Assembly: GCA_002841335.1 (NCBI GenBank)
Contig: PHEY01000008.1
Coordinates: 35,650 to 99,649, forward strand
Direction: 5' to 3'
Origin: Actinobacteria bacterium HGW-Actinobacteria-2
Lineage (GTDB): Bacteria > Actinomycetota > Actinomycetes > Propionibacteriales > Propionibacteriaceae
DNA length: 64,000 bases
The translations under genes were made by a program, and so were the position numbers. The notes below the pieces were generated by a model. The model was given only the letters and a program-made list of their open reading frames with translations. It was not told the DNA's origin and made no database searches. Every line of letters starts with the position of its first letter. The stretch's first letter is position 1. Shown one piece after another: positions 1 to 9,349 of the stretch.

Positions 1-239
1 GGGTCGGCAGCGTCGGCAGCGTTCAGCCCGGCGACCGCCTGCGCGAACCCGGCCTGGTAGTCGGTTCCCGGTTCGCCGTAGTGGAAGTCGCTGGCAACCG
101 CGAAGTGCAGTCGGTCGACCACCGGTGTGGGTGAGGCGGAGGGCGCGGCGAACGGAACTGGCGGGACGGCCGTGGCGCATCCGGTCAGCACGCTCGTCAG
201 CACAGCGGCGCGGATGATCGAGGTCCGGCGCACACGCAT
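1..239 (-). CDS. Partial lipoprotein, probable metallophosphoesterase (N-terminal 79 residues)
   Basis: This reading frame starts at ATG 239 and runs off the left edge of the window, so only the first 79 residues are present. An AAGGAGG ribosome site lies just upstream of the ATG. The protein opens with basic residues MRVRR, a hydrophobic stretch and a lipobox LTGC (Cys20), the pattern of a lipid-anchored extracellular protein. A Pro/Ala/Ser-rich linker follows, then LHFAVASDFHYG, which resembles the first metal-binding motif (D-x-H) of calcineurin-like phosphoesterases. The lipoprotein call is solid. The phosphoesterase call rests on that one motif, supported by two further secreted phosphoesterase-like genes nearby and a shared upstream element. 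Confidence 0.7.
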   Translation of the reverse strand, partial: MRVRRTSIIRAAVLTSVLTGCATAVPPVPFAAPSASPTPVVDRLHFAVASDFHYGEPGTDYQAGFAQAVAGLNAADAAD

Positions 240-315
240 GGCACCCTCCTTGGTTTCGCCGTCGAGGCGGACGTACCGGGATTGCGACACGGCAGCGACA
301 GCCCTGCGAAATCCG

Positions 316-337
316 GTTACTAGTTTGTCATCGAGGG
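316..337 (+). promoter_or_regulatory. Candidate Pho-box-like 11-bp direct repeat
   Basis: GTTACTAGTTT at 316 is followed 11 bp later by GTCATCGAGGG. The element resembles GTTACCAGTTT / GTTCACTGCCC upstream of the nuclease gene at 6018. Actinobacterial PhoP sites are built of 11-bp repeats related to GTTCACC. It lies between the lipoprotein gene (start 239, minus) and lhr (start 447, plus), so its target is uncertain. The rest of 240-446 shows nothing else. Confidence 0.4.
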
Positions 338-446
338 ATCACAACGCCGGGTTGATCCGCACCACCCGGCCGGGGCGAGGGGAGACAGCTCCGGCCGGGT
401 TCGTGCTGTTCGGGCTGTCAGCGGGGCGTGGCAGAGTTGTCCCACC

Positions 447-3400
447 ATGGACGCCGACGTGTTGGAGCCCTTCTCTGCGGCTACCCGAGAGTGGTTCGCT
501 GCCAACTTCGCCGCGCCCACCGCCGCCCAGGCCGGCGCGTGGTCGGCGATCTCGTCCGGGGAACACACCCTGGTGGTTGCCCCGACCGGTTCGGGTAAGA
601 CGCTGGCCGCCTTTTTGTGGGCACTCGATCGGCTGACCAGTCAGCCCGCCCCCACTCCCGCTCGCTGCCGGGTGCTGTACATCTCGCCGCTGAAGGCGTT
701 GGCCGTGGACGTCGAGCGCAACCTCCGCAGCCCGCTGGTGGGGATCGGTCACGCCGCCGAGCGCCTCGGCCTGCCGCGCCCGGAGGTCCGGGTCGCCGTG
801 CGCTCCGGCGACACTCCCGCCGAAGAACGTCGCAGTTTCGCGCGCAACCCGGCAGACATCCTGATCACCACCCCGGAGTCGCTGTTCCTGCTGCTCACCT
901 CAGCGGCGCGCGAAGCGCTGACCGGCATCGAGACCGTGATCATCGACGAGGTGCACGCCCTGGCCGGCACCAAGCGGGGCGCCCATCTGGCCCTCAGTCT
1001 GGAACGTCTGGACGCGCTGCTGCCCCATCCGGCGCAACGGGTCGGGTTGTCGGCCACGGTGCGTCCGGTCGAGGAAGTGGCGCGTTTCCTGGCCGGCGGA
1101 CGTCCGGTCACCCAGGTCTGCCCGCCGTCGACCAAGCGCTGGGACCTGTCGGTGGTGGTGCCGGTAGCCGATCTCACCCAGTTGGACGCCGGGTCCGAGG
1201 CTCGCACCGAGGCGTCCTCCTCGATCTGGCCGGCGGTGGAAGGGCGCATCGCCGACGAGATTGCCACCCATCGTTCGACCTTGGTGTTCGTGAACTCCCG
1301 GCGACTGGCCGAGCGGCTCACCGCCCGACTGAATGAGATCTGGGTGGAGCGGACCGATGCCGGCACCGCGCCGATACCCGGCACGATGATGGACGGCCCG
1401 GCCACTGCGCGGGATCACACCCGCCCAGCCACCCGCTCGCCCGCCGAGGTGATGGCCCAATCGGCGATCTCCAGCGGCGCGCCCCCGGTGCTGGCCCGGG
1501 CGCACCACGGCTCGGTCAGTCGGGAGCAACGTCAGCTCATCGAGTCGGAGCTGAAGGCCGGACGGCTGCCGGCGGTGGTGGCCACCTCGTCGCTGGAGTT
1601 GGGCATCGACATGGGCGCGATCGACCTGGTGATCCAGGTGGAAGCACCACCGTCGGTGGCGTCCGGCCTGCAACGGGTCGGACGGGCCGGTCATCAGGTG
1701 GGCGCGGTCTCGCGCGGTCTGCTGTTCCCGAAGTTCCGCGGCGACCTGGTGCAGACCGCAGTCGCCGCCGAACGAATGCTGAGCGGGCAGATCGAGGCGC
1801 TGCGCGTCCCGTCCAACCCGCTGGACGTGCTCGCCCAGCAGATCGTGGCGATGGTGGCGATGGATTCGCTGACCGTGCCGCAGGTCGAAGCTCTGGTGCG
1901 CCGGGCCGCCCCCTTCACCGCGCTCACCCGCCCCGTCCTCGAAGCCGTCCTGGACATGTTGGCCGGACGCTACCCCAGCGAGCAGTTCGCCGAGCTGCGC
2001 CCCCGCCTCAACTGGGACCGCAGCACCGACATCCTGACTCCGCGTCGCAGCGCCCAACGCCTCGCGGTGACCTCCGGCGGCACCATTCCCGACCGCGGTC
2101 TGTACGGGGTGTTCCTGGCCGGAGAGGACGCCGGGCGCCGGGTCGGCGAGCTCGACGAGGAGATGGTCTACGAGTCGCGGGTCGGGGATGTGATCGCCCT
2201 GGGCACCTCCAGTTGGCAGGTCACCGAGATCACCCACGACCGGGTGCTGGTGGTGCCGGCGCCGGGTCAAGCCGCCCGACTTCCGTTCTGGAAGGGCGAG
2301 TCGCTGGGTCGTCCGGCTGAGCTGGGCAAGGCCGTGGGCGGCTTCGTCCGCGAACTCTCCGGGCTGTCGCGCACACAGGCCGATGCCCGATTGGCCGCGG
2401 TCGGGCTGGACGAGTGGGCGCGGGCGAATCTGCTGGACTACCTGGCCGATCAGCGGGAAGCGATTCGGCAACTGCCGCACGATCAGCAGCTGGTGGTCGA
2501 GCGGTTCCGCGACGAGCTGGGCGACTGGCGGGTGGTGGTGCATTCACCCTTCGGCGCGGGCGTTCATGCGCCGTGGGCGTTGGTGGCCGCTGCCCGGCTG
2601 CGCGAGCGCTACGGCGTGGACGTCCAGGCGATGCACGCCGATGACGGCATGGTGTTCCGGCTGCCTGACACCGAGTGGGCCGACGATGTCGACCCCGGTG
2701 CCCGCCCAGTGGTCCGTGGCGGTGACCCGGCCCTGGCCGAACTGCTCGAACTACTTTTCCCCGACCCCGAGGACATCGCCGCGCAGGTCCGCTCCCAGCT
2801 CGGCGGCTCGGCGCTGTTCGCGTCCCGTTTCCGGGAGTGCGCCGGACGCGCCCTGCTGCTGCCCAACCGCCGTCCCGGCCAGCGTCAGGCCTTGTGGCAG
2901 CAGCGTTTGCGGGCGTCCCAGCTTCTCGAGGTGGCCAGCGAGTTCCCCGAGTTCCCGATCGTGCTCGAGGCCGTCCGCGAGTGCGTCAACGATGTCTTCG
3001 ACGTGCCCGCCTTGGAACAGCTGCTGGCCGACGTGCGCGCCCGCACCATCACCACGGTGGCGGTGGAGACCCCTCACCCCTCCCCGTTCGCCAACTCGCT
3101 GCAGTTCGGCTACGTGGCCCAGTTCCTCTACGAGGGCGACTCGCCGCTGGCCGAACGCCGCGCCGCCGCCCTGGCTCTCGACCCGAGCTTGTTGGCCGAC
3201 CTGCTGGGCACCACCGAGGCGCTCTCCCTGGCCGACCTGCTCGATCCCGATGCGCTCACCACCACCGAACGTGAACTGCAACACCTCAGCGCTGAACGTC
3301 GGGCCCGCGATGCCGAGGACGTCACCGACCTGCTGCGGGTGCTCGGGCCACTGACCACTGAGCAGGTCGCTGCGCGCAGCCGCCAACCCGAGGCGGTGCC

Positions 3401-5090
3401 CGAGTGGCTGGACGGATTGGCGCGGGCCCGCCAGGTGCTGGCGCTGCCGCAACAGCGCTGGGCGGTGATCGACGATGCGGCTCGGCTGCGTGACGGACTC
3501 GGGCTGGCCCTGCCCGCGGGTATCGCCGAGGTGCTGCTGGGGCCGTCGTCTGATCCTCTCGGCGACCTGCTCACCCGCTATGCCCGCACCCACACGGTCT
3601 TCACCGCTGCCGATGCCGCCGCCTGGTTGGGCGTCGGCGTGGCGGTGGCCAGGGACGTGCTGCGCCGCCTGGTCGCCGACGGGCGGCTGGTCGAAGGCGA
3701 TCTGCGTCCGCCCGGTTGGGCGCCGGTGGAGACGAGCGGGCCGCCGACCCCCGGCTCGCAGTACGTCGAGGCCGGGGTGCTGCGACTGCTGCGGCGCCGA
3801 TCCTTGGCCGCGTTGCGGCACAGCGTCGAGCCGGTGGCCGCGACCGACTTCGCCGCCTTCCTGCCGCACTGGCAGGGGGTGGGTCAGCGGCGTGGCTTGG
3901 AGGGGTTGCTGCAGACCATCGATCAACTCGCGGGCGTGCCGGTGCCGGCCAGTGCGCTGGAGTCGCTGATCCTGCCTGCCCGCGTCACCGACTACTCCCC
4001 CGCACTCTTGGACGAACTGACCGCTTCCGGTGAGGTGCTGTGGCAGGGCCACGGCGCGCTCGGCACCAACGACGGCTGGGTCTCGCTCCATCCGGCCGAG
4101 GTCGCCCACCTGACCTTGACTCCGGCCACCGAGGCGCTCACGCCCGAACAGAGCCAGCTGCTGGAGCTGATCGGCGGCGGCGGCCACTTCTTTCGTGGGC
4201 TGGTCGAGTCGGCACCGTTCGGTGAGGCCGTCTTGGCGGAGCTGCTGTGGCAACTGGTGTGGGCCGGACGGCTGACCAACGACACCTTCACCGGCCTGCG
4301 TTCCTTGCTCAATGCGGGCACGGTCACCCACCGCAGCCGGCCCACTGCGGCCCGGGGGCGGCACCGTCCAGCCTTGTCGGCGGCGGCTTTGGCGAGACGC
4401 GCAGCACCGGCCCATACCGCCGGGCGTTGGTCGGCGCTGCCAGCCGCGAGCACCGACGTCACCGTCCGGGCGGTCACACGGGCCGAGCTGCTTCTGGATC
4501 GCTACGGCGTGCTCACTCGCGGCAGCGTGGCCGGCGAGGATGTGCCCGGCGGTTTCGCCGCGGTCTATCGAGTGCTGGCCGCCGCCGAGGAGGCCGGACG
4601 TCTGCGCCGCGGCTACTTCGTCGAGGGGCTCGGGGCAGCCCAGTTCGCCGGGCCGGGTGCGGTCGACCGGCTGCGAGCGAGTTCGCCCGATGCCGCCGGG
4701 CCGACATCGGCTGCGCCGGCGAAGGCGTTGCTGCTGGCCGCGACCGATCCGGCCAACCCGTACGGCGCCGCCCTGGCCTGGCCCGGACGTGGCACCAGCG
4801 GCCACCAGCCGGGCCGCAAGGCCGGCGCGGTCGTGGTGTTGGTCGCCGGGCGGCTGGTGCTCTACGTGGAACGCGGCGGCCGCACGCTGCTGTCCTTCAC
4901 CGAGGACGCGGCCGACCTGGCGCTGGCGGCGTCCGCCCTGGCCGACGCGGTTCATGCCGGGTATCTGGGCCGAATGACGGTCACCAAGGTGGACGGCGAG
5001 GCTGCGCTGGGATCGTCCCAGCCGTTGGCGCAGGCGTTGGCCGCGGCCGGATTCGGGCTCACCCCGCAGGGCTTGAGAGTGCGTCGCTGA
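447..5090 (+). CDS. lhr: ATP-dependent helicase Lhr
   Basis: A 1547-residue superfamily 2 helicase, the usual length for full-size actinobacterial Lhr, a 3'-5' DNA/RNA-DNA translocase linked to DNA repair. Walker A APTGSGKT lies at residues 45-52, the DEVH Walker B box at 167-170, motif III SAT at 202-204, and QRVGRAGH (motif VI) at 409-416. The Lhr-type winged-helix and C-terminal domains occupy roughly residues 450-1547. No clear ribosome site precedes the ATG, so the mRNA may be leaderless. The stop overlaps the start of the downstream DNA glycosylase by one base (TGATG), so the two repair genes are translationally coupled. Confidence 0.95.
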   Translation: MDADVLEPFSAATREWFAANFAAPTAAQAGAWSAISSGEHTLVVAPTGSGKTLAAFLWALDRLTSQPAPTPARCRVLYISPLKALAVDVERNLRSPLVGIGHAAERLGLPRPEVRVAVRSGDTPAEERRSFARNPADILITTPESLFLLLTSAAREALTGIETVIIDEVHALAGTKRGAHLALSLERLDALLPHPAQRVGLSATVRPVEEVARFLAGGRPVTQVCPPSTKRWDLSVVVPVADLTQLDAGSEARTEASSSIWPAVEGRIADEIATHRSTLVFVNSRRLAERLTARLNEIWVERTDAGTAPIPGTMMDGPATARDHTRPATRSPAEVMAQSAISSGAPPVLARAHHGSVSREQRQLIESELKAGRLPAVVATSSLELGIDMGAIDLVIQVEAPPSVASGLQRVGRAGHQVGAVSRGLLFPKFRGDLVQTAVAAERMLSGQIEALRVPSNPLDVLAQQIVAMVAMDSLTVPQVEALVRRAAPFTALTRPVLEAVLDMLAGRYPSEQFAELRPRLNWDRSTDILTPRRSAQRLAVTSGGTIPDRGLYGVFLAGEDAGRRVGELDEEMVYESRVGDVIALGTSSWQVTEITHDRVLVVPAPGQAARLPFWKGESLGRPAELGKAVGGFVRELSGLSRTQADARLAAVGLDEWARANLLDYLADQREAIRQLPHDQQLVVERFRDELGDWRVVVHSPFGAGVHAPWALVAAARLRERYGVDVQAMHADDGMVFRLPDTEWADDVDPGARPVVRGGDPALAELLELLFPDPEDIAAQVRSQLGGSALFASRFRECAGRALLLPNRRPGQRQALWQQRLRASQLLEVASEFPEFPIVLEAVRECVNDVFDVPALEQLLADVRARTITTVAVETPHPSPFANSLQFGYVAQFLYEGDSPLAERRAAALALDPSLLADLLGTTEALSLADLLDPDALTTTERELQHLSAERRARDAEDVTDLLRVLGPLTTEQVAARSRQPEAVPEWLDGLARARQVLALPQQRWAVIDDAARLRDGLGLALPAGIAEVLLGPSSDPLGDLLTRYARTHTVFTAADAAAWLGVGVAVARDVLRRLVADGRLVEGDLRPPGWAPVETSGPPTPGSQYVEAGVLRLLRRRSLAALRHSVEPVAATDFAAFLPHWQGVGQRRGLEGLLQTIDQLAGVPVPASALESLILPARVTDYSPALLDELTASGEVLWQGHGALGTNDGWVSLHPAEVAHLTLTPATEALTPEQSQLLELIGGGGHFFRGLVESAPFGEAVLAELLWQLVWAGRLTNDTFTGLRSLLNAGTVTHRSRPTAARGRHRPALSAAALARRAAPAHTAGRWSALPAASTDVTVRAVTRAELLLDRYGVLTRGSVAGEDVPGGFAAVYRVLAAAEEAGRLRRGYFVEGLGAAQFAGPGAVDRLRASSPDAAGPTSAAPAKALLLAATDPANPYGAALAWPGRGTSGHQPGRKAGAVVVLVAGRLVLYVERGGRTLLSFTEDAADLALAASALADAVHAGYLGRMTVTKVDGEAALGSSQPLAQALAAAGFGLTPQGLRVRR

Positions 5091-5887
5091 TGCCCGAGGG
5101 CGATACCGTCCGACGGGCCTGCGCTCAGCTGGAACACCATCTGGCCGGGCAGCCGTTGACCGTCGCCGAGCTGCGCTGGCCGACGCTGGCCGGCACCGAC
5201 CTGCGCGGGACGACCGTGGTGACCGTCGCCGCCTATGGCAAGCACCTCCTGATTCGGCTCGACAACGGCTGGACGCTGCACACCCACCTGCGCATGGACG
5301 GGCGCTGGGCGTTCGTCGCGCCGTCCGGCCCGAGCAAGGTGCGGTACTCGCCGCAGACCCGGGTGGTGTTGGGCACGTCGGAGTGGCTGGCCGTCGGGCT
5401 GAGCCTGGGGATGCTCGATCTGGTGCGCACCCGCGACGAGCACACCCTGATCGCCCACCTCGGGCCGGACATCATGGCCGACGACTTCGACGCCGAGGAG
5501 GCGATCACTCGGCTGCGCGCCTTCTCCGGGACGATCGGCGTCGCGTTGCTCGACCAGACGAACCTGGCCGGCATCGGTACCTTCTGGGCTGCCGAAGGCC
5601 TGTTCGTCCGGCGGCTGGACCCGTGGCGTCCGGCTGGCGAGGTGACGGCGGATCAGCTGGACGCCCTGATCAGCTGGACCCGGCGGACGATGCTCGCCGC
5701 GCTCACGACTCCCATTCAGACCAGCACCGGCGTCAGCGCGCCCGGGCGGAACAGCTACGTTCATGGCCGCCATCGCCAGGCCTGTCGCCGCTGCGGCACC
5801 CCGATCGCGGTGGCTCAGATCGGGCCGCCGACGAAGGAGCGTCCGATGTTTCATTGCCCGCGCTGCCAGGGTGTGGCGCGCGACTGA
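5090..5887 (+). CDS. nei2: Nei2-type DNA glycosylase / AP lyase (Fpg/Nei family)
   Basis: 265 residues. The start is fixed by the N-terminal MPEGDTVRRA: after Met removal, Pro1 is the Schiff-base nucleophile and Glu2 the catalytic acid of the Fpg/Nei family, which excises oxidised bases and nicks the strand. The MPEGDT variant is typical of Nei/Nei2 (endonuclease VIII) rather than MutM. The middle carries the helix-two-turn-helix region (about 150-210). The C-terminus has a four-cysteine zinc finger, CRRCG and CPRCQ (about 234-260). The gene overlaps the end of lhr, which points to a shared repair operon. The exact subfamily (Nei2 versus Nei) is inferred from the N-terminal motif. Confidence 0.9.
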   Translation: MPEGDTVRRACAQLEHHLAGQPLTVAELRWPTLAGTDLRGTTVVTVAAYGKHLLIRLDNGWTLHTHLRMDGRWAFVAPSGPSKVRYSPQTRVVLGTSEWLAVGLSLGMLDLVRTRDEHTLIAHLGPDIMADDFDAEEAITRLRAFSGTIGVALLDQTNLAGIGTFWAAEGLFVRRLDPWRPAGEVTADQLDALISWTRRTMLAALTTPIQTSTGVSAPGRNSYVHGRHRQACRRCGTPIAVAQIGPPTKERPMFHCPRCQGVARD

Positions 5888-5890
5888 ATC

Positions 5891-5912
5891 GTTACCAGTT
5901 TGTTCACTGCCC
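5891..5912 (+). promoter_or_regulatory. Candidate Pho-box-like 11-bp direct repeat upstream of nuclease gene
   Basis: GTTACCAGTTT at 5891 is followed 11 bp later by GTTCACTGCCC, close to the GTTCACC unit of actinobacterial PHO boxes. The 13-mer TGAATCGTTACCA covering its start recurs at 9192 upstream of the 5'-nucleotidase gene. It lies about 106 bp before the nuclease start codon, in promoter position. Confidence 0.5.
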
Positions 5913-6017
5913 CGACCCACGCCGGGCCTTGCCAGCGTCATACGCCCCTGCCTAGGCTCGCAACCGTCAACGGCGACACCGCCCAGCCCCACTCCTCCCG
6001 CAAAGGAACACCCCTCG

Positions 6018-9000
6018 ATGAAACGCAGCTACACGGTCGCTTTGGCGACCCTTGCCCTGCTGGCTCCAGCATTCGCCTTCAACAGTCCAACAGCGCAAGC
6101 CGCCAGCGGTGACCATGTGGTGATCAATGAGGCCTACCTCAACGGCGGCAGCACTGGCGCCACCTATCTGAACAAGTACGTCGAGTTGTACAACCCCACC
6201 GACGCTGCGGTTTCTCTGTCCGGCTGGTCGCTGCAATACCGCTCTTCGTCGAGCACCGCGAACGCCTCGAACGTCGTGGCCTTGACCGGCACCATCGCCG
6301 CGAAGGGCCACTACGTCATTGCGGGCACCGCGAACTCCACCACTGGTGCCAACTGGGTGTCCTCGGTCGTTCCGGACGCCACCACCACCGCGTCCTGGTC
6401 GGGGTCATCGGGGACGCTGATCCTGGCCAACGTGGGCACCGCTCTGGCGCCGCCGGCCGGATCGGTCGTCTCCGACACCGACGCGATCGTCGACCTGCTG
6501 GGCTATGGCTCGTCCAACACCTTCGAGACCACCCGCGGCTGCACCCCCGGCGTCGCCGTGGCCTGTGCGCGCACCAGCGGCATCGACACCGACGTCAACG
6601 TCGCCGACTTCACTGCTGTGGGCACCTTCGCCCCCACCAACTCCCAAGGCGTCACCTATGGCGACGTGACCCCGCCGCCCCCGCCGCCGCCCGCCACCAA
6701 CGACAAGACCATCGCTGAAATCCAGGGCAACAGCGCGGACAGCCCGTTGGTCGGCCAGACCGTGACCACCACCGGCTTCGTCACCGCGCGCTACAACACC
6801 GGCGGCTTCAACGGCTATGTGATTCAGGCAGCCGGCAGCGGCGCGACCATCGATGACACCTCCGACGGGTTGTTCGTCTACTCCAGCGCCACCGCGGGCA
6901 GCGTCGCCATCGGCGACTACGTCCAGGTCACCGGTGCGGTGAGCGAGTTCAAGGGTCTGACCGAGATCACCGTCAACACCGGAAACCTGACCAAGCCGGA
7001 CGCCACCGGCCTCACCCCGCCGGTTCCGGCGAAGGTCTCCTGGCCCGCCACGGACGCCGGGCGCGAAGCGCTGGAGTCGATGCTGATCGCACCCCAGGGC
7101 GACTTCACCGTCACCGACACCTACGACACCAACTACTACGCCTCCATCGGGCTGGCTGCCGGCACTGAGCCGCTGCTCATCCCCACCGAGGTCGGACGCC
7201 CGGGCTCAGCCGCCTACAACCAGACCGTCACCGACAACGCGGCTCGCGCCCTCACCCTCGACGACGGCGCCTCGACCAACTTCAACTCCGCGTCGAACAA
7301 GTCGATCCCGCTGCCGTACCTGTCGTTGGACAAGCCGGTGCGCGTCGGGGCTGCGGTGACGTTCACCCAGCCGGTGATCGTCGACTACCGCAACAGCTTG
7401 TGGAACCTGCAGCCCACCCAGCAGCTGACCGTCGCCAACGCTGACACCGTGCAGCCGGCCACCTTCGCCAACACCCGCACGTCCGCCCCGGCTGACGTCC
7501 ACGGTCGGTTGAAGATCGCCAGCTTCAACGTGCTGAACTACTTCACCACCACCGGTGCCGACGCCGTGGCTGCGGGCGCGACCTGCTCGTTCTACAACGA
7601 CCGCGCGGGCAACCCCATCACCGTGAACACCTGCACCAACCCGGGCGTGCGCGGCGCCGCTGATGCGACCAACCTGGCTCGTCAGCAGGCCAAGATCGTG
7701 GCTGCGATCAATGCCCTCGACGCGGACGTGGTTTCCCTGGAGGAGATCGAGAACGCCACCATCGCCGGCAAGCCGCGCGATGCTGCGGTGGCCACGCTGG
7801 TCGATGCGCTGAACGCGGCAGCCGGTTCCACCCGGTGGGCCTACGCTCCGAGCCCGGCGACCATTCCCGCTGGTGAGGACGTGATCCGCACCGCATTCAT
7901 CTACAACCCGAACGCGGTCGCACTCGTCGGCGATTCGGTGATCTCGGCCGATCCGGCCTTCGACAATGCCCGTCCGTCGTTGGCTCAGGGGTTTGCGCCG
8001 GTGGGCGAGCCCGGTCACGCTTTCGTGGCGATCGTGAACCACTTCAAGTCGAAGGGCTGCCCGTCCCCAGTACTGCCGGCCGACGATCCCAATGCCGATC
8101 ACGGCGACGGCCAGGGCTGCTGGAATGCGTCCCGGGTGGATCAGGCCACTGCGTTGGTGGCCCTAGCCGATCAGCAGAAGGCAGCCCTGGGTACCGATCG
8201 GGTGTTCCTGACCGGCGACTTCAACTCCTACACCCAGGAGGATCCGATGCAGGTGCTGTACACGGCCGGCTACGTCGACCAGGGCAGCAAGACCGACAAG
8301 TACACCTACTCCTTCGACAGCCAGTCCGGCTCGCTGGATCACATCCTCGCTTCGGCCGCAGCGGAGAAGATCGTCACCGGGGCCGACATCTGGAACATCA
8401 ACTCCGGGGAGTCGATCGCGCTGGAGTACAGCCGGTTCAACTACAACGTGACCAACTTCTACGACGCCTCACCGTTCCGTTCCAGCGATCACGATCCGGA
8501 AATCGTAGGCTTCTCGCCCTCGACGACCGCGCTGACGCTGAGCGCCGCTTCGGTGCGCTACGGCAAGGCGGTGACCGCCACCGCAACGGTGACCGGCCCG
8601 AAGACCGGCACCGTCCGGTTCACCGTGGACGGGGACGTCACTGACGTGGCGTTGGTCGACGGTGTGGCCACGCTGGTGCTTCCCCAGAAGCTCGCGGTGG
8701 GCAACCACCAGGTCAGCGCCGGCTACCTGATCGCTTCCACCGGGGTGGTTGCGGATTCGTCCTCGGCGTCATTCTCGGTGACCAAGGCCACCGTGAAGCC
8801 CATCGACAAGCAGGAATGGCGCCTGGCGTCCGCCTCACGGCCGCTGACCTTCACGGTCAAGACCCAGGCCCTGGGCGATGACGTGTGGGCCACCGGCACC
8901 CTGAAGACCTACCTGAACGGCAAGGTGGTGGCGACCACGTCGCTGACCGAAGCCGATCACGGGACCGTCCGGATCACCGTGCCGGCAAAGGTGCTGAAGT

Positions 9001-9098
9001 CTCACCGTCACCGAGTGATCACCATCGTCACCAAGCTCACCGACTCCGCGACCACCGAAAAGGCCACGTTGAAGGTGCTGCACGCGATCCTGCTCTAG
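6018..9098 (+). CDS. ExeM/NucH-type secreted endonuclease with lamin-tail and Ig-like domains
   Basis: 1026 residues. ATG 6018 is chosen because AAAGGAA precedes it and a signal peptide follows at once (basic start, hydrophobic core, AQA-A cleavage near residue 30). A lamin-tail domain (about 35-150, INEAYLNGG, YVELYNPT) comes first, then an OB-like region (about 230-340). The endonuclease/exonuclease/phosphatase domain spans about 495-830, with IASFNVLNY, the metal ligand in SLEEIEN, NHFKSKGC, TGDFNSY and the catalytic SDHDPEIV. Bacterial Ig-like repeats follow. The last 100 residues match the end of the neighbouring 5'-nucleotidase. Predicted role: degrading extracellular DNA, with the nucleotidase releasing phosphate from the products. 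Confidence 0.93.
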   Translation: MKRSYTVALATLALLAPAFAFNSPTAQAASGDHVVINEAYLNGGSTGATYLNKYVELYNPTDAAVSLSGWSLQYRSSSSTANASNVVALTGTIAAKGHYVIAGTANSTTGANWVSSVVPDATTTASWSGSSGTLILANVGTALAPPAGSVVSDTDAIVDLLGYGSSNTFETTRGCTPGVAVACARTSGIDTDVNVADFTAVGTFAPTNSQGVTYGDVTPPPPPPPATNDKTIAEIQGNSADSPLVGQTVTTTGFVTARYNTGGFNGYVIQAAGSGATIDDTSDGLFVYSSATAGSVAIGDYVQVTGAVSEFKGLTEITVNTGNLTKPDATGLTPPVPAKVSWPATDAGREALESMLIAPQGDFTVTDTYDTNYYASIGLAAGTEPLLIPTEVGRPGSAAYNQTVTDNAARALTLDDGASTNFNSASNKSIPLPYLSLDKPVRVGAAVTFTQPVIVDYRNSLWNLQPTQQLTVANADTVQPATFANTRTSAPADVHGRLKIASFNVLNYFTTTGADAVAAGATCSFYNDRAGNPITVNTCTNPGVRGAADATNLARQQAKIVAAINALDADVVSLEEIENATIAGKPRDAAVATLVDALNAAAGSTRWAYAPSPATIPAGEDVIRTAFIYNPNAVALVGDSVISADPAFDNARPSLAQGFAPVGEPGHAFVAIVNHFKSKGCPSPVLPADDPNADHGDGQGCWNASRVDQATALVALADQQKAALGTDRVFLTGDFNSYTQEDPMQVLYTAGYVDQGSKTDKYTYSFDSQSGSLDHILASAAAEKIVTGADIWNINSGESIALEYSRFNYNVTNFYDASPFRSSDHDPEIVGFSPSTTALTLSAASVRYGKAVTATATVTGPKTGTVRFTVDGDVTDVALVDGVATLVLPQKLAVGNHQVSAGYLIASTGVVADSSSASFSVTKATVKPIDKQEWRLASASRPLTFTVKTQALGDDVWATGTLKTYLNGKVVATTSLTEADHGTVRITVPAKVLKSHRHRVITIVTKLTDSATTEKATLKVLHAILL

Positions 9099-9104
9099 CC
9101 GGAC

Positions 9105-9145
9105 GGGCGGGCGTCACCACCGTGCGAGATGGTGGCGTCCGCCCT
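9105..9145 (+). terminator. Hairpin terminator after the secreted nuclease
   Basis: An inverted repeat starts 7 bp after the stop codon: GGGCGGGCGTCACCA pairs with TGGTGGCGTCCGCCC (13 of 15 positions) around a loop of about 10 nt. No T-run follows, which is common for GC-rich actinobacterial hairpins. Confidence 0.6.
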
Positions 9146-9163
9146 CTGGTCGGACCGGTTTGC

Positions 9164-9208
9164 GTTACGAGATTCGTTGCCCACAACCGTATGAATCGTT
9201 ACCAACCT
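9164..9208 (+). promoter_or_regulatory. Candidate Pho-box-like repeat array upstream of 5'-nucleotidase
   Basis: GTT-starting units occur at 9164 (GTTACGAG), 9176 (GTTGCCC) and 9198 (GTTACCAACCT), spaced in multiples of about 11 bp, with TGAATCGTTACCA at 9192 shared exactly with the element before the nuclease gene. It lies about 140 bp upstream of the GTG start. Regulation by PhoP is inference. Confidence 0.4.
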
Positions 9209-9349
9209 GACCCCAAAAGACCCTGGTCGGCACCCGCGGCGGCCCGTAACGTGTCGGCCATTGGCCAGCCAACAGCCAGTCAGTGAAACCCCCTAGCCGA
9301 ACCTGCTAGGCCGGCGCTCGCGCGCCACCCGTCATCAAGGAGGACCGTA

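Noticed and set aside
900..2543. Long minus-strand open frame inside lhr
   Set aside because: It lies opposite clear helicase motifs; GC-rich coding DNA opens antisense frames. No recognisable domain.
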